Below, piece by piece: positions 1 to 15,583 of a DNA stretch of 64,000 nucleotides. The notes below the pieces were generated by a model. That model was not told the origin of the DNA and made no database searches. It was given only the letters and a program-made list of their open reading frames with translations. The stretch's first letter is position 1; the number at the start of each line of letters is the position of its first letter. The stretch comes from Schoenoplectus triqueter (Eukaryota > Streptophyta > Magnoliopsida > Poales > Cyperaceae). Location: the NCBI GenBank assembly GCA_964058805.1, contig CAXKVV010000276.1, positions 62,001 through 126,000 on the forward strand. The letters run 5' to 3'. The position numbers and the translations under genes were made by a program.

Positions 1-414
1 TCGTCTAACGTTGTCCGTAACTGACGACCATAAGGGCTTTATCTCGGTGTACGTCTTTTGTATGAAGGGGATGCATGAGTCAAAAACACCGATGTCTCTC
101 TCATTTTGTCAACGGGAGTGATGATATCCAACTAGGTGCACATAATATACGAATGCATTAATGATGACATGATATTGCCTTGCAACATTCGGGATATCGT
201 AGGACATAGAATAGGTATGAGGCAATTGTTGTTGCCTAGGACCGGGATATAAGTACCGCACTCATATCTGAATTATTTAGGGGTTGCGATGCATATTGCT
301 GGGTGCCGCTCACAATCTATGAGATCAAGGGGTTTTCATTGTTAAATAATTTGGGTCCCAAAGGGTCACACCGCAAAATGATTATTCCTCTATTCGTTCC
401 TTGATCATTTAATA
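1..414. other. Unassigned sequence before a putative LTR
   Basis: No reading frame, RNA gene or repeat structure that I can support. No polypurine tract precedes position 415, so this is unlikely to be the internal region of an element whose 3' LTR starts there. Confidence 0.4.
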
Positions 415-1281
415 TGTTGGACATATTAAATTGAGTCTTAAATATGAGATATGTAGTCGTAGAAAATGACTAATTAATTATATTTATCAAATAATTTGAT
501 AAATTGGTTGAAAACATGAAAGCGATGCAAAGACAGCCCGGCTTAGCCCCATTCGAATTCCATTCGGCCTAAATATCCATAGTGCAAGACACCTCACTAT
601 TCTGGACGTATGAAGCCCAACTAGGGCCCTTCTAATGACTGCACATGGCCTAAAGTAGTGGATGATTATGTCAAAACGTGGGTAGAAGGCAAGGCTGAAG
701 TTGGGAGCTGTTTTGCCATGTTTTCAGTAGTTTTTTGCAGTTTTGGGCTGTTCACCACTCTAGAACATAGGAAAAACTATCTAGGGACATAGAAAGAGGA
801 GTCTCCTGCCTTGGGGCTCTATAAAAGAAGGCACAGGCTGCCAAGAAACTCATCCATCTTTCACATACGCGCGCGGAAGCTCTGCTGAATTTCTGCCGCG
901 TATCTCATGTGTTGAGATCCATCTTCCACCAGATTCTTCACATAGATTAAAAGAGTTTAATCACAGTGGTGTGGAGGAGATCAAGGAGAGTCTCTCTAGC
1001 ATCCTAGCAAGTGCGAAGGATATCGGATAGTGAGCTGCCTTAGTGGATACCTTGGAGGGCGCCTACACTTGGTGTCTTTGCAGGTACCGGTGCGAATCAA
1101 GCAAGAAGGAGACTACCCCGAGCCTCCCCGAAGACTCACGCATCAAAGATACAATAATTTAGTCTAGATATATGATTTTGGTTCAACTTTATCACATGCA
1201 AGATCCTTGTTTGAATTGTGCACCGAAAAATAAAAAAATTCGCATGTTCATGTACTTGTTTGTTCCAACTAAATTCCAACA
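415..1281 (+). repeat. Putative Ty1/copia-type LTR (5' or solo)
   Basis: The segment begins TGTTGG and ends CCAACA, the inverted termini typical of plant copia LTRs. A TATA box (CTATAAAAG, about 819-827) lies inside where an LTR promoter would be, followed by a less AT-rich stretch resembling R/U5. Just after the end, TTTATCA resembles a decayed initiator-Met tRNA primer-binding site (usually TGGTATCAGAGC). No gag-pol coding is visible downstream and I found no matching second LTR or target duplication, so this may be a solo or truncated LTR. This is an inference from termini and promoter only. Confidence 0.45.
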
Positions 1282-1861
1282 ATTTTATCAAACACGACCT
1301 CCTTATCATGAATTATGCTTGATCTCTTTTAACCTCCTTAATTGTCCCAATCTTAATCATGTGTGGTTCCTTAAGAAACTTATACTCATGAATTAAGATT
1401 TTCGCCTCCTTAAGAATTTTAGTAGCTTGTCTTAATCTGTAATATCAAACCCCGTTAGCATGGACGTTAAGTTTTATTCTCAAATGTGGCTTGATTAATA
1501 GGTGGTCACTCTAATTAGGTTTTAATCACATAGTTAGTGTAAAATTTAATAGTTTAATTTTTGTTAATAATTAGTTATTAGATTTAATTAAAACCTAATG
1601 ATAGATTATACACATGATCTAATTTAGGAACTATTCTCTCATGTGCTTGTTTCGATAGATTCTTATGTACTTTAGCTTGCAAAAGAGAAATTTCTTTTAG
1701 TTTGAATAAATTCCTATTAAGATACCAATCAGTTCATAACCCAATTTACTTATCACTAACACACATAACCCCAATAACAGTAACACATTAATAAGATGGG
1801 ATAAAAATTGGATATATCAAAAAGGGTTTAATGATTTATTAATATCTTGGTGAAACTCTCA
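1282..1861. other. Decayed AT-rich sequence between LTR and LINE
   Basis: No coding similarity recognised. It may be remnant internal sequence of the LTR element. Its last nine bases (AAACTCTCA, 1853-1861) match the sequence just beyond the poly(A) of the following LINE. Confidence 0.3.
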
Positions 1862-4800
1862 GAAGTTAGAAGTTAGATGTTAATAATATAGGACTTTGTT
1901 GGAAAATAAAATTTAAATATTTAGAGAAAAAACTTAGAGATGATGGAATAATAATTTCAGAGGTCAATCAAGAAAGAAAAAAATAGATTTGTTATAAATA
2001 ATTAATGATATAGGATTAATACAAGATGATAGAGAATTTAATTATGATGAATTTAGAATTTGGGAAGATAGTAGAGGAAGATAACTATTGGCAACAAAGA
2101 GTCATTGGAATGCAATGGTTACTTGAAGGTGATTTGAACATAAAACTTTTTCATATAATTATTAATAATAGGAAAAAAATTATATCTTCTCTCTAGAAAT
2201 TAATCATCAAGTTGTATATGACCCACCTATCATCAATAGATATATAGTAGAATATTATAAGAATCTCTTAGGTACAGTGGACACTTTAGATCCACACCTA
2301 TGGGATGTATCTGAAAACTTAACAAAAGAAACTAGTCTAAAATTAGAAATAACATTTACAATTGAAAAAAATAAAAATTTATTTTTGAGTCCAACAACAG
2401 TAAATCTCTAAGATCAGTGGTCTCTCCTTTCATTTTTATTAATATTTTTGGAATACCGTAAAAGAAGATATAGTACAAATAGTTAATGTATTTTATAATC
2501 ATACACTCAATCTAATAAAACTTAACTTAGCCACTATAATTTTTATACCTAAAGTTTCAGAATGTTCATCAATTGAATAATGTAGACCTATTATTTTAAT
2601 AAACTGGAGATTAAAAATAATATATAAATTATTAGTTAACATAATAGCTAAAGTGATGGACTTTCTAGATAATTCATAGATATCATATATATAAGGTAGG
2701 AGTATTTATGATAACAAATTTGTACACAAGAAATACTTTTTCATACCAACAAAACTAAGACCAAAGATATATTACTTAAATTAGTTTTTTGCTAAAGCAT
2801 TTGATAGAATCAATTGGGATTATATATAGGAAGTACTATTATTTAGAGAATTTGGACTTAAATGGACACAATGGATAAAAAATTATTAACAAGTGGCAGG
2901 CCACTGTTATAATTAATAGTCAATTAACATCATATTTTAAATGTAAAAAAGACTCAAACAAAGAGATCATCTCTCCCCCCTTTTTTTTAATTTAGCAGCT
3001 AATACACTCTCATAAATACTAAATAGAGCTAAGATAGAAGGGTATTTACAAGGACTATGAAAATTTAATGATAAAAATATAATTAATTTTAACTTTACTG
3101 ATGATACATTGGTATTTTTAAAAGCAGACAGTAAAATGATTGAAGCATTAAAATTGCTACTAGTAGGTTTTGAAAACTTATCAAGGCTAAAGATTAATTA
3201 TACAAACAGTTAATTAATTCCACATAAAAGTACATGTTTAGCTCAAATATTTGGTTGTAAAGTTAGTAAACTTCCCACAACTTATCTTGGAGTTTCTTTG
3301 CATTGAAAAAAAGAAACAGTGATTAAAAATTTCTACTATCTAAAGTAAAAAAAAAAGATTAGACAGTTGGAAAGAAAAATATTTATTATTAGAAGGTAGA
3401 TTAACTTTAGTGAAATCTGTACTTAGTGCATTTTTATATATTGCATGGCTATTTTTAGATTACCAATATATGTAAAAAAAAAATGATATGACGTTATGTA
3501 CGAGATTTCTATGGTTTGGTGATAGTTCTATTAGAAAAAAACTTACTACTTAGTATCATGGAAAAATATCTGCACCTCAATTGAACAAGGAGGGTTAGGT
3601 ATTATAAATTTAAAATTAACGAATAAAGCTCTATTATGCAAATGGCTATGAAAATATTACAACTCTGAGCATAAGGGTCTATGGAAAGAAATAATAACAT
3701 CTTGATATCATCATAGAAGATTCTTAATAATTGCATCACACTTTTGGAAAGAAGTTAATAAAGAATTATCAATGCTTAACAAAAGCATTAATAAAAAAAA
3801 TTGAAAATGGTCAAACAATTAAAATATGAAAAAATAGATGGTTTACTGATTGTAACTTACAAACACTTTTCCCACTACTTTATGATTTAGCTAGTAATAA
3901 AAAAGCAATAGTTTCCATATCATAGGTTACAATATATTTTATCTATCATTTACTAAAACACTTAATAATATTTTAAGTCAACAATTACATTTCGATACAC
4001 CTTACTATCATCAATTACATTAAATCATAATATAAATATAATAATTCGAGGATAGTCCACATTAGGTTTATTTAGTATTAGGTCATGCTATAATTGATTA
4101 GATTTTGAGGTGTTAAATCTTATAAATTTTAGATTTTAAATTACATGGTCTGCCACTATTCCACTAAAATTAAAAAATTTCTTTGGTTACTTCAACATAA
4201 TAAAATCTTAACAAAAGATATTTTTTGAAAAAAAGGATGGCTAGGAGATGAAAAATGTATCTTTTGCCAGTAAGATGAAACCGTCAATCATTTGTTCTTA
4301 AACTGTTCCATTACTATTTGTTTATGGTCATGACTTACAAGATAGAATAATTTTAACTTTCACATTAGCTCAATTGGTGAATTATGAAAATTAGATTATA
4401 GCATACCCTATAAGGATATTAATCTATGTGAAATAATAAGGGGGCCTTTCTTTGGATAATATGAAATTAAAGGAATAAAATAATATTCCAACAGACTAAT
4501 TGTAGAAGCATTAGATCACTTGATAGTTCAATAATCGTACTTGCTAGATATTGGTGTCAATTAAAAGGGGAGAAATATTTACAAAATCTGCATATCATTT
4601 TACCATTTAATATTAGCTTGTTACCAGTGTAGATAACAACATAAAATTTAAGTATCTTTCCCCCGGAGGAAAGGGTCTTGTTTGGAGGAGAGAATAAAAT
4701 GATAATTGTGGCACCAGATTAGTATCACTCTTAAAAATTACTACATGTAGGTAGTCCAATTATGCAAATTTTAGATCATGGCATGGTTAATTGGAAGGAT

Positions 4801-5134
4801 GTGTGTTTGTTCTTGTTGATTTTTTTTTGTGACTATATTTTCAGCTGATATTGACAAAATCATTATCAAAACGAGATGCCGAAAGGGATTAAATAGAAGA
4901 TTAGAGATCCCATGTGATAACATTACCTTCAAGATTAACAAACATCGAACTGTTCCTTTATTGTGTTGTGATTTATTTTCTTAATGTTTGAATAGTTTAA
5001 AATAGTCGAATTGTGGCAAAAGTACTTTAAACTTCTATTTTTTAGTTTAAATATTTAGATATCGGGTTGTGGTATCATGAACAACATGTTTCTTAATGAA
5101 ACAAATGGTAACCCCACTATTTCAAAAAAAAAAA
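1862..5134 (+). mobile_element. Decayed 5'-truncated L1-type LINE (reverse transcriptase pseudogene)
   Basis: Reading frames are broken throughout, but the L1 ORF2 landmarks appear in order on the plus strand. WLLEGDLNIKLFH (around 2118-2155) matches the plant LINE WLKEGDxNTKFFH block. FAKAFDRINWD (around 2787-2820) is the conserved RT block. NFTDDTLVFLKAD (around 3090-3130) is the catalytic FADD block, with A replaced by T. LPTTYLGVSL follows near 3270. CxFC..ETVNHLFLNC near 4255-4310 is the zf-RVT zinc-binding domain. The unit ends in an A-run at 5124-5134. AAACTCTCA occurs at 1853-1861 and again at 5132-5140 and is a candidate target duplication. The endonuclease domain is absent, as expected for 5' truncation. 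The element is non-functional. Confidence 0.85.
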
Positions 5135-5140
5135 CTCTCA

Positions 5141-7000
5141 AGTCTTGTCGAACAACCACATTGATTATATATTTTTTTCCATTAGATAGATAATAAGAAA
5201 AAGGGCACAAAGCTCTTAGCTATAGTCAACTTCATGAAGATGGAGTGATCTTTCACGCACTTATGATAATTAAAATTTAATCCGCATTAAGGAGTACATG
5301 CTTGGTCACCTTAATCATTGAGAAAAAGAACTAAGAAAATTTGATTCAAAGGTAGAGATGCCTTAAGATGTTGGGTGGGGATTAAAATTCGGGTAAAAGG
5401 AGGCTAAATGAGAGATATTTAATCTGTACTAAGGAGCATATATATAGTATTGAATGGATTAAATTCCTAAAAGAGTCTAAAAGAGGGTTAAATTAAAGAG
5501 ACGTTGCCGAAAGGCACAGAGTTTAAATTAGAATCGACTAGACACCTCCTAATTGCGTACTAAAGCTTTACTAAACCTCAAAAATGCACAATAAAGCTTG
5601 TTTAAACTTTCATCTTATAACTGAATTACATCAGAAACAACAAATGAAACGTGCAAAAAGTTTTAAGCGAATCAATTAGTTCAAGCATTAAATTAACATG
5701 TTATGCATTATTGCAGAAACACTATTCGTATTAATTAATCTCTCTAGCTAGTTGGTTTATGGTTTGTCGATTCCGGTGTAACATAACATATCTTTCACGC
5801 CACTGCAGCTGATGGCATGAATCTATATGTTGTGTACTCGTGTTACATGTGCCTCATATAACAAAAAACAAAATCTAATAATTATTATATCCAAGTTCAC
5901 AAAAGATAATGATGTGCTTACGGAGGTTTAACAATTATTATCGACCTCAGCGAACCATTTATCATGATTTTTTTTTGTAATAATCATTATTTAATTCTTA
6001 ATTTTAATAATAATTTATTTAATTGGGTTTTGAATAATAAAAATGACAGCATATCAGTAATAAGAATGCTTTATAAACGTGTCAGCCTCAGTTATATTTT
6101 TTTTATTTTTAGTTACTTTATCAAAAAAATAAAAGTCAGTGAGAATGACGTTCTTTCTCTGGCAGACAAAAAACACAATTGCAATGTTTATAAACTTTGA
6201 ATGATGGTGTGAACTTAAAAAAAAAGTTGATATACCTATTAGTATCTTTCCAAAAAAAAAGATAGTAAAACTGATGCGTTTGATTAACTAAATATATTAT
6301 TAAATTAAAAATTAATTAATTATTGTTATAAAAAATCAAGGAAACATGTACGATCTGTTGTGGGTGAGGGGGGGAGGAATCAAAAAAAGTCTATCCATTG
6401 ATGTGGGAGTGACGGGCCCGAGCAAGATCCAATAGAAATGCAATGCAGCCAGAGAACCCAAAACGCCAATCTTCGTTAACCTCTCTTGTGGATCATGTAA
6501 GGACGAACAATATAGAGGAGCTCCTGGGCTCCTCCCGGCGCTAGAACTTAGAAGCCTGTGTGTCTGTGTGGACCGGGCTCCGACTCCTCACCGTGTAATA
6601 TAAACCGAGTGGATATTCTTTTATGTTACTAATTTATATAAAAAGAACCGTAGGTAGATTTAGTACATGTAGTATTGAATCTCATCTCCTTATCTCCTTA
6701 TGGAATGACTCAGATTCAAATTCTAAAAGATACATATAAAAATAATATATATATCGAAATTAATTAGAGCCCTAATTAAAAAAACAATTTATATAAAAAT
6801 TAAAGTCATAAAATCTATGATTTCTGATGTACATGAAAGAATATAATATAAATAAAACACATGAAACGATTTTATTTCACTATTTAAGTTGCAAAACATT
6901 TTTTAGAATAATGGAGACGTTCGAACCCTTTTCATCAATCAACTATAATTCAAATGTCATGGTCAGCTTTAGTAGACCTAATGGGTCAAGCACTGAGAAG
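5141..7000. other. AT-rich intergenic sequence
   Basis: No gene or clear repeat seen. A slightly GC-richer patch at 6400-6600 has no frame I recognise. The end of the ARF 3'UTR probably lies between about 6900 and 7215, but no strong AATAAA signal fixes it. Confidence 0.4.
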
Positions 7001-7215
7001 TTTATCATTACAAATCATATTACAAGATGTATCAGATTTTCATGATGCACAAAAAAGTATAAGAACCAAGTCCCATATGAACCTGAGAAGAACAATCCGG
7101 CAGCCCAAGGATTGCACGGTCTACAAACACCCAAAAAGGGAAAAACCGATTTTATATATACCTACGAATTAAGTATTCATTTCCCAAAGCTCTCTTTTCC
7201 ATCTGAAGACCGCTC

Positions 7216-10040
<2,825 letters not shown>

Positions 10041-10178
10041 CTTCTTCGCCTCGGTGTTTTTTTCTTTTTTTTTTTCTTTTGCCTTTACTTTTGGTTAGTC
10101 TTTGAATGGAATGAAAACTGTATGAAAGAAAGAGGGAACAAACTAATCGATAAATACTGCTGATGCGAAGATCGGGGG

Positions 10179-10188
10179 TTTTATAAAT
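10179..10188 (-). promoter_or_regulatory. ARF1 TATA box
   Basis: TTTATAAAAC on the minus strand, about 140 bp upstream of the 5'UTR donor at 10041. It would place transcription start near 10150, giving a pyrimidine- and purine-rich leader of about 110 nt in the first exon. Confidence 0.6.
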
Positions 10189-10199
10189 GAGAATGGAGA

Positions 10200-11526
10200 A
10201 TAATGGTTTTCCAGTTTCGCCTCCTGTGTGATACAAATGGAGAAAACAATAATCATGCAAAAAGAAAAATGTTGAATTCTTGATTTTCACATAATAGAAA
10301 ATATTTCATCATTTTGTTTAATAGAACATGAAAATACAAAAATTATCTCTATAAAATTGTAATGAGATGGCTGTACCCAAAGCTATTCCTCAGCGAAGTA
10401 TTTTTATGAATAAGAATAACATATTTTGTGCATCAATTAATTAAATATTACAATTCATCATCATGTAAATATCATTTAGGTTTCTTGATATTTCTTTTAT
10501 AAGAATCAAAAAATAGTACGTATCCAAACGTTTCAATTAAGGCAACCTATTGATTTCATGACAGTCATCCTATACTAATTGGTTGTAATTATAAAAAAAA
10601 AGAATGAAAGAAAATATCCAAACAAAATAAGACACTATGGAATGGAGGTTCCAGTTTATAAAAACCGGAGAGGATAAAACCAGGGATAAGTATGGCGGAA
10701 TGAGATGCGATGGCCCACTCCACTTCTCTGCGTCGATCTCACGCAGATGCGAGCGGCTCGTGCCGACCCAGCACGAATCCTAAAGCATGGGACCGTGGGC
10801 TATGGCTTTGAGACGATTCCAAAGCCCTCCGCGGTTTCCACCCAGAGAAACAAAAGAAGGAAACCCTCCGCGCTGTGTAAATATGGACGGAGTCATTTAT
10901 GTGGCGAGTCACTGACCACTCTACAGGGTTACTGCGCTTTGCCGAATATGGATGGATTATGGGACATTCATCATGTTTCACCGCAGGTTCGGTGAATATA
11001 TTCTCGACACGGAGAATCTAGCTTACATGGCTGACCTTGACTGTCGATTTGACAGTTCGGTCAAAGTACGGAATATGAGTCTATGACTGTCTAGAAGAAC
11101 AATTCGAGGAAAACCAAGACATTTTTTTTTTTATTTTCTGGTCTTTTTTAAATAAATTAAAAAGATCGAAACATTAATCAAACAACAAAAGAAAAATATT
11201 CGTGGAAAACGTGACGATGTTCTTGTGTTTTATTAATCGCTCATTTACCCGTTCAGAACTTATTTTTTTGTTCTGCTATTAAGTGGTTTTCGTTTTTAGT
11301 CCTTTTCAAGCCACAGCTACATGTAGAAAATTTTAAATAGAATTCACATGTCATGCCAAATGTCGATATTAATATGATAATTAATCAGTTAAAATCATTA
11401 GATTATTCATATTTATTACTTTCAACTTTTCTAGCCTTTCAGACTCTCCGCTATTGATTTTGCTTCGTTTCATTTATTTTAATTAAATGACTTATATAGA
11501 GATGTCAACGGATACATTGCAGTCAG
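10200..11526. other. Intergenic region with a GC-rich island (about 10640-11040)
   Basis: The island stands out from its AT-rich surroundings. Overlapping frames of 80-96 codons are open on both strands, which suggests base composition rather than coding. A plus-strand TATA-like TTTATAAAAACC lies near 10657. I recognise no protein. It could be a decayed promoter or exon, or part of an unrecognised element. Confidence 0.3.
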
Positions 11527-12592
11527 GGAATGGTATCCTCTGCGGAGAAATTTGGTGCGGAGTTTTGCGGAGCTTTTAATCTGATTCGTTTATTTTGATC
11601 GGATGGATTAGATGAGATCTGACTACAAGTTATTAAAAAAATGATTTATTGGATTCGCTCCCTCCATCGCTCGCGAGCTCAGCTCGTTTCTCTGCTTGCT
11701 CTCACGCTCACCTCATCTCTCTGCTTGCTCTCTCGCTCACCTTGTAGCATCTTTTTTTGTAAAATGATTCGGACGATTCACTCGGTAAGAAGCTAAGCTT
11801 CATCTGGTACCCAAGTTAAATCTGAAACTTTTTAATAGTTTAGTTTGAATCTTTTGATAGATTAGAGGAGTTCATCCACTGAACTTCTCCAGAGGTTCAT
11901 TTACTCAACAATTTTAAAAATCGAACTTGTTACTAATCTGGCAAGAGACACCCATTAAACTCACCTGAAGATCTCAATTTTCCATAATTTTGATGATTGC
12001 AACTTAAATTTTGCGATCAAGCTTTAATGAGAGAAATATTAATACATCCCAATCAAGCATAGTGATATTTGTTTAGTTCCACTCCGATAGTGTCTCTGAA
12101 TTCTCTAACAACTCCGACAAAGATAAATCCACCCAATTAACTACGGCAAGACCTTTCAATGATTACAACTCCATTTTGTCCTTAGCTTACAGTTCCCCTA
12201 ATTGTGTAATTAAGCACAGATAAATATATGGTTTGGTTCCATTATGATGGTGACATCGAATCTACTTATCAAGCCCAGCAAAGATCAATCGATGGTTGGG
12301 TCGTAGGGACGAAAGACAACAAAGAGAGCAGCGAGGAGGAGGAGAAAAGCAGCGGCGGCGCAGGAGGCGAGGTTGGATCGGCGGTGGTGGTACTGGTAAT
12401 GCCGGTTCTTGGAGTGTGAGGGAGAAATCTGCTCGGCATCGATACAGGGGTTGTCGAAAATTTTCAGATTAAAAGCTTTGTCGAGTTCTATTTTAGTCAG
12501 ATCTGATATGGTCCGTCCGATTAAAACGAACGGATCAGATTAAAAGTTCCGCATAACTCCGCACCAAATTTCTCCGCAGAGGATATCATTCC
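11527..12592. mobile_element. Non-autonomous Mutator-like element (MULE), 1,066 bp
   Basis: The termini are inverted repeats of about 105 bp (11527-11631 and 12488-12592), both starting GGAATG.TATCCTCTGCGG. They are flanked by a perfect 10-bp direct repeat TTGCAGTCAG (11517-11526 and 12593-12602). Long terminal inverted repeats with a 9-11 bp target duplication are the hallmark of MULEs. The interior lacks transposase motifs. It holds a CT-rich repeat block (11650-11750, GCTTGCTCTC..CGCTCACCT) and a GC-richer 63-codon open frame at 12228-12419 (Glu/Ser then Gly/Val-rich) with no recognisable domain. Confidence 0.85.
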
Positions 12593-12639
12593 TTGCAGTC
12601 AGATGTGCTGATTTTGTTTCCTATAAGACAATGGGTACA

Positions 12640-14200
12640 AAAATTAATTTTTACATGTATCCTTATCATATATGTTAATGAATTTTTTCTTATCCATACA
12701 CATACTTACTAAGCTAACGAAAAAAATATTATTTATATTTATCTTATCAAATATGATACAAAATAAGATAAATAAATTAAAGAATTTAATTAACAGCCCT
12801 AAGTTCATATCATTTTTCTATTTCCTCTCATTTGAATAGATGATATAATATATTAAAGATATATTTTTTTTAGTTTCAATCCTTTGATTTCCATTAACAA
12901 ACTTTTTTCTATCTTATGTTAACAAAAAATATTTTTCTTATTCATGTCTACATCCATTAAACTATTGAAATACAAATCTTACATATATTCATTTTATTGA
13001 ATATATACGAAAACAAATGCAAAAAAGTTTAATAACAACTCTAGATTAATATTATCTTTCTCTTTCCTTATTTGATAAGAGAGAACATTTCGATGTATTA
13101 CTATTAGGGGTTTGCTAAAACCCGTCGGTATAATCCGTATCTGTGCCCGGTACCCGCGGTATCCGTATTCATGCCCGGGTATAGGTGGGTAAACGAGTAC
13201 ATGGGTACGGGTTTGAGAAGGACCGGTCAGTTTTTTTTTTTGGAAAAAACCCGTTGTACCCGTACCCGTTTACCCACGTACCCGCGCTCGTGTACCTGCC
13301 GCCCGTACCCGCATAAATATAACATCGAAATAGAACTCTGCTATCAAATTTATTAAATGGTACCCACACACGCCACTTCAATCTTCATCAGATTTGTTTA
13401 GTAATTGATTTGATAAATTTTTATTTATATTTTACTTTTTAAATTAATTGATTTAACATATTTTTTATTTATATTTTAAATGTTCATTTTTAATTTTTTT
13501 ATCTATTTTTTTATTTAATCTATTATTTTAAAATAATTATAAAAAATGAACGTTTAGAAAATATATTATTTTTTAAAATGAACGTTTAGATTTGTACTTA
13601 GCTGAAATGATATATTCAGATTTTACGACATTCCAAAATAAAAAATATATATTTATAAAACAAAAATGGCAAAAAAAAATCCCGTACCCGTCTACCCGTG
13701 CCTATTGTATTAAAAAAACCCGCCCTGGAAAAACGGTTTTAACGGTTCAGAAACCGTTATAACGGTTTGCTAAACGTTATAACGTTTCATAAATCGTTGC
13801 AATGATTTATTGAACCGTTACAACGATTTACTGAACCGTTATAACGTTTGACCCACCGACCCGTCCCGTTCCCGAGCCGACCCGCCCTACCCTTGGACAC
13901 GCCCCGTGTGCCCGAGTACCCCTGTACCTGTGGTACCCGTGTACCCGCGACGGGCACGGGTATGAGATGGATAAGGTACGGTTATGAAAAAAAAACCCGT
14001 CTATCCATGCCCGTCGTACCCGTCTACCTGCCGTATCCGTGCCCGTCCTACCCGCCGCACGCCGCGAGTGTACCTGGCCCGTACTCACGGTACCCGCCGG
14101 CAAATCACTAGTTATAGTTTGTTCCTATTACAATCCGTCGATTTCCATTAACAACTTTTTTCCTATTAGATTTTAGTATCTGGAAAAGGAATAAGTTAAA
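12640..14200. repeat. Diverged tandem repeat (about 240-290 bp unit), interrupted by a transposon
   Basis: Blocks ending in GATTTCCATTAACAAACTTTT (12888-12907) and GATTTCCATTAACAACTTTTTT (14140-14160) are copies of the same sequence. Their upstream parts also align: 12780-12885 with 13020-13104 plus 14111-14140. The second copy is split by the element at 13105-14110, so the first copy represents the uninterrupted site. Confidence 0.55.
13105..14110. mobile_element. hAT-like non-autonomous element with ACCCG and AACGG arrays
   Basis: Short imperfect terminal inverted repeats are visible: TAGGGGTTTGC at the left and, on the other strand, TAGTGATTTGC at the right. Both terminal regions are dense in ACCCGTACCCG-type repeats, with GGGTA on the other strand. 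This composition is often seen in plant hAT elements. The middle (about 13730-13850) is a run of AACGGTTT/AACCGTTA motifs. The eight-base flanks (ATTACTAT and GTTATAGT) do not match well, so the superfamily call is tentative. The insertion itself is supported by the interrupted tandem repeat around it. No transposase seen. Confidence 0.55.
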
Positions 14201-15139
14201 TTTCATATAAACCTTCGATTATCTTTCAAAAATGTATATTATAGGTCCGCACTCAACAATTAATAGAAATAAATATTCAAAATTTATAATCTTAATAATA
14301 GCTAGAAGTACAAGCAAATAAAATAAGAGAAAATATTTTAATCCCTGAGATTTTATTCTCAAATCTGTCATCCAACTGCTTTTTTTTTAACTGAGTTTTC
14401 TATTTTATTCCAAAAAACTATTAAATTATTATGTGATTGTTTTGTAAGGATTGTTTATAACAACAAATCAGTTCAATGCTTTTTATATAGTGAGCATCGA
14501 TCAACATGTGAAAATTTGAAATTAATAACATTATACTTATATTTAGGTCAATTTTAGTCATATATATTATGTCAAGCAAATGATGTTTAATTTGCAAACA
14601 ACATCCGGTAACAATATGAAGGTGGACAGCTAGACAGTAAGACAAGTTATTTTCTGTGACTATTTTCTGGAATGGGAAGAGAAGTTACAATATTTTACGT
14701 TCTCTTGGTTGATTTTGTTAACATCCGTTACACTCCAATTTGGGTAGTAACAAAATATAAGAGGTTAAATGAATAACCTCTGTTAATATTAACATCCTAT
14801 TAAATTTCCGGCCAAACAAAAATAATAATAGACAGTAGTAAATTTTACAAAATTATAAGGATAGTTGTATAAAATTTTGAGATGAATTAATATTTTCAGG
14901 TTGGCTGTTGTTTCCATGGCTGGGCTAGCAATGCAACTGTCAGCGATGACTAACAATGAGGCTCTCCTGTCAGCGATGACTAACAATGCAACTGTTTTAG
15001 AATACATTCAAGTCATAGAGACAGCTGCTTAATTAAGATAAATTATTTCTCTTTCGATGAAATGTATAGATTATCCCTCTGTTGCGTTCATTATGAAGAG
15101 TGATGCTTTATGAAGAGAGAAATGGAACATAAAGAATTT
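14111..15139. other. AT-rich intergenic DNA with a small tandem duplication
   Basis: No gene seen. GTCAGCGATGACTAACAATG occurs twice about 31 bp apart (around 14939 and 14970), a local tandem duplication. Confidence 0.4.
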
Positions 15140-15583
15140 GTGCTTATTAAATATTATTTGCTAATTGTTTTTTATTTTTCTCATGTATATCTTTAATGAA
15201 TGTAATAAAAAAATATATCATCATATTAGCAGATGCAAGCAAAGAAATATATCATCATATTAACGGATGTAATAATGAAAGACATCATCTGTTATTAGAT
15301 GAAAATAAAAGAAAAAATCATCATATTAACATATGCTAATATCAATAATTACATCAGTATTATGCTTGTAAAAAACTAATATTTGCATCTGTCTTTCCTG
15401 ATGTAATAAAATGGTGATGCAAATGAAAAATCGGATGCAATTGATTATCACCATCAAGCGTATTTACATCTGCATTTTGCATCAGCTTTCGGATGCTCAA
15501 GATTTTTAGCATAAACCTACTGATGTAAATAGTGTTTATTGCATCTGATCTGTCAGATGTTAGTGCGATACTTTCCTGTAGTG
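15140..15583 (-). mobile_element. CACTA (En/Spm-like) element terminus with subterminal repeats
   Basis: On the minus strand the sequence starts CACTACAGGAAAG at 15583, a canonical CACTA terminus. Inward from it lie many copies of a GATGTAAAT/GATGCAAAT-type motif in both orientations, matching CACTA subterminal repeats. I could not find the opposite terminus, so this is a truncated end or solo terminal region. Confidence 0.65.

Noticed and set aside
10705..10995. 96-codon frame in the GC-rich island
   Set aside because: An overlapping 80-codon frame on the other strand and no recognisable motif. Left as unassigned.
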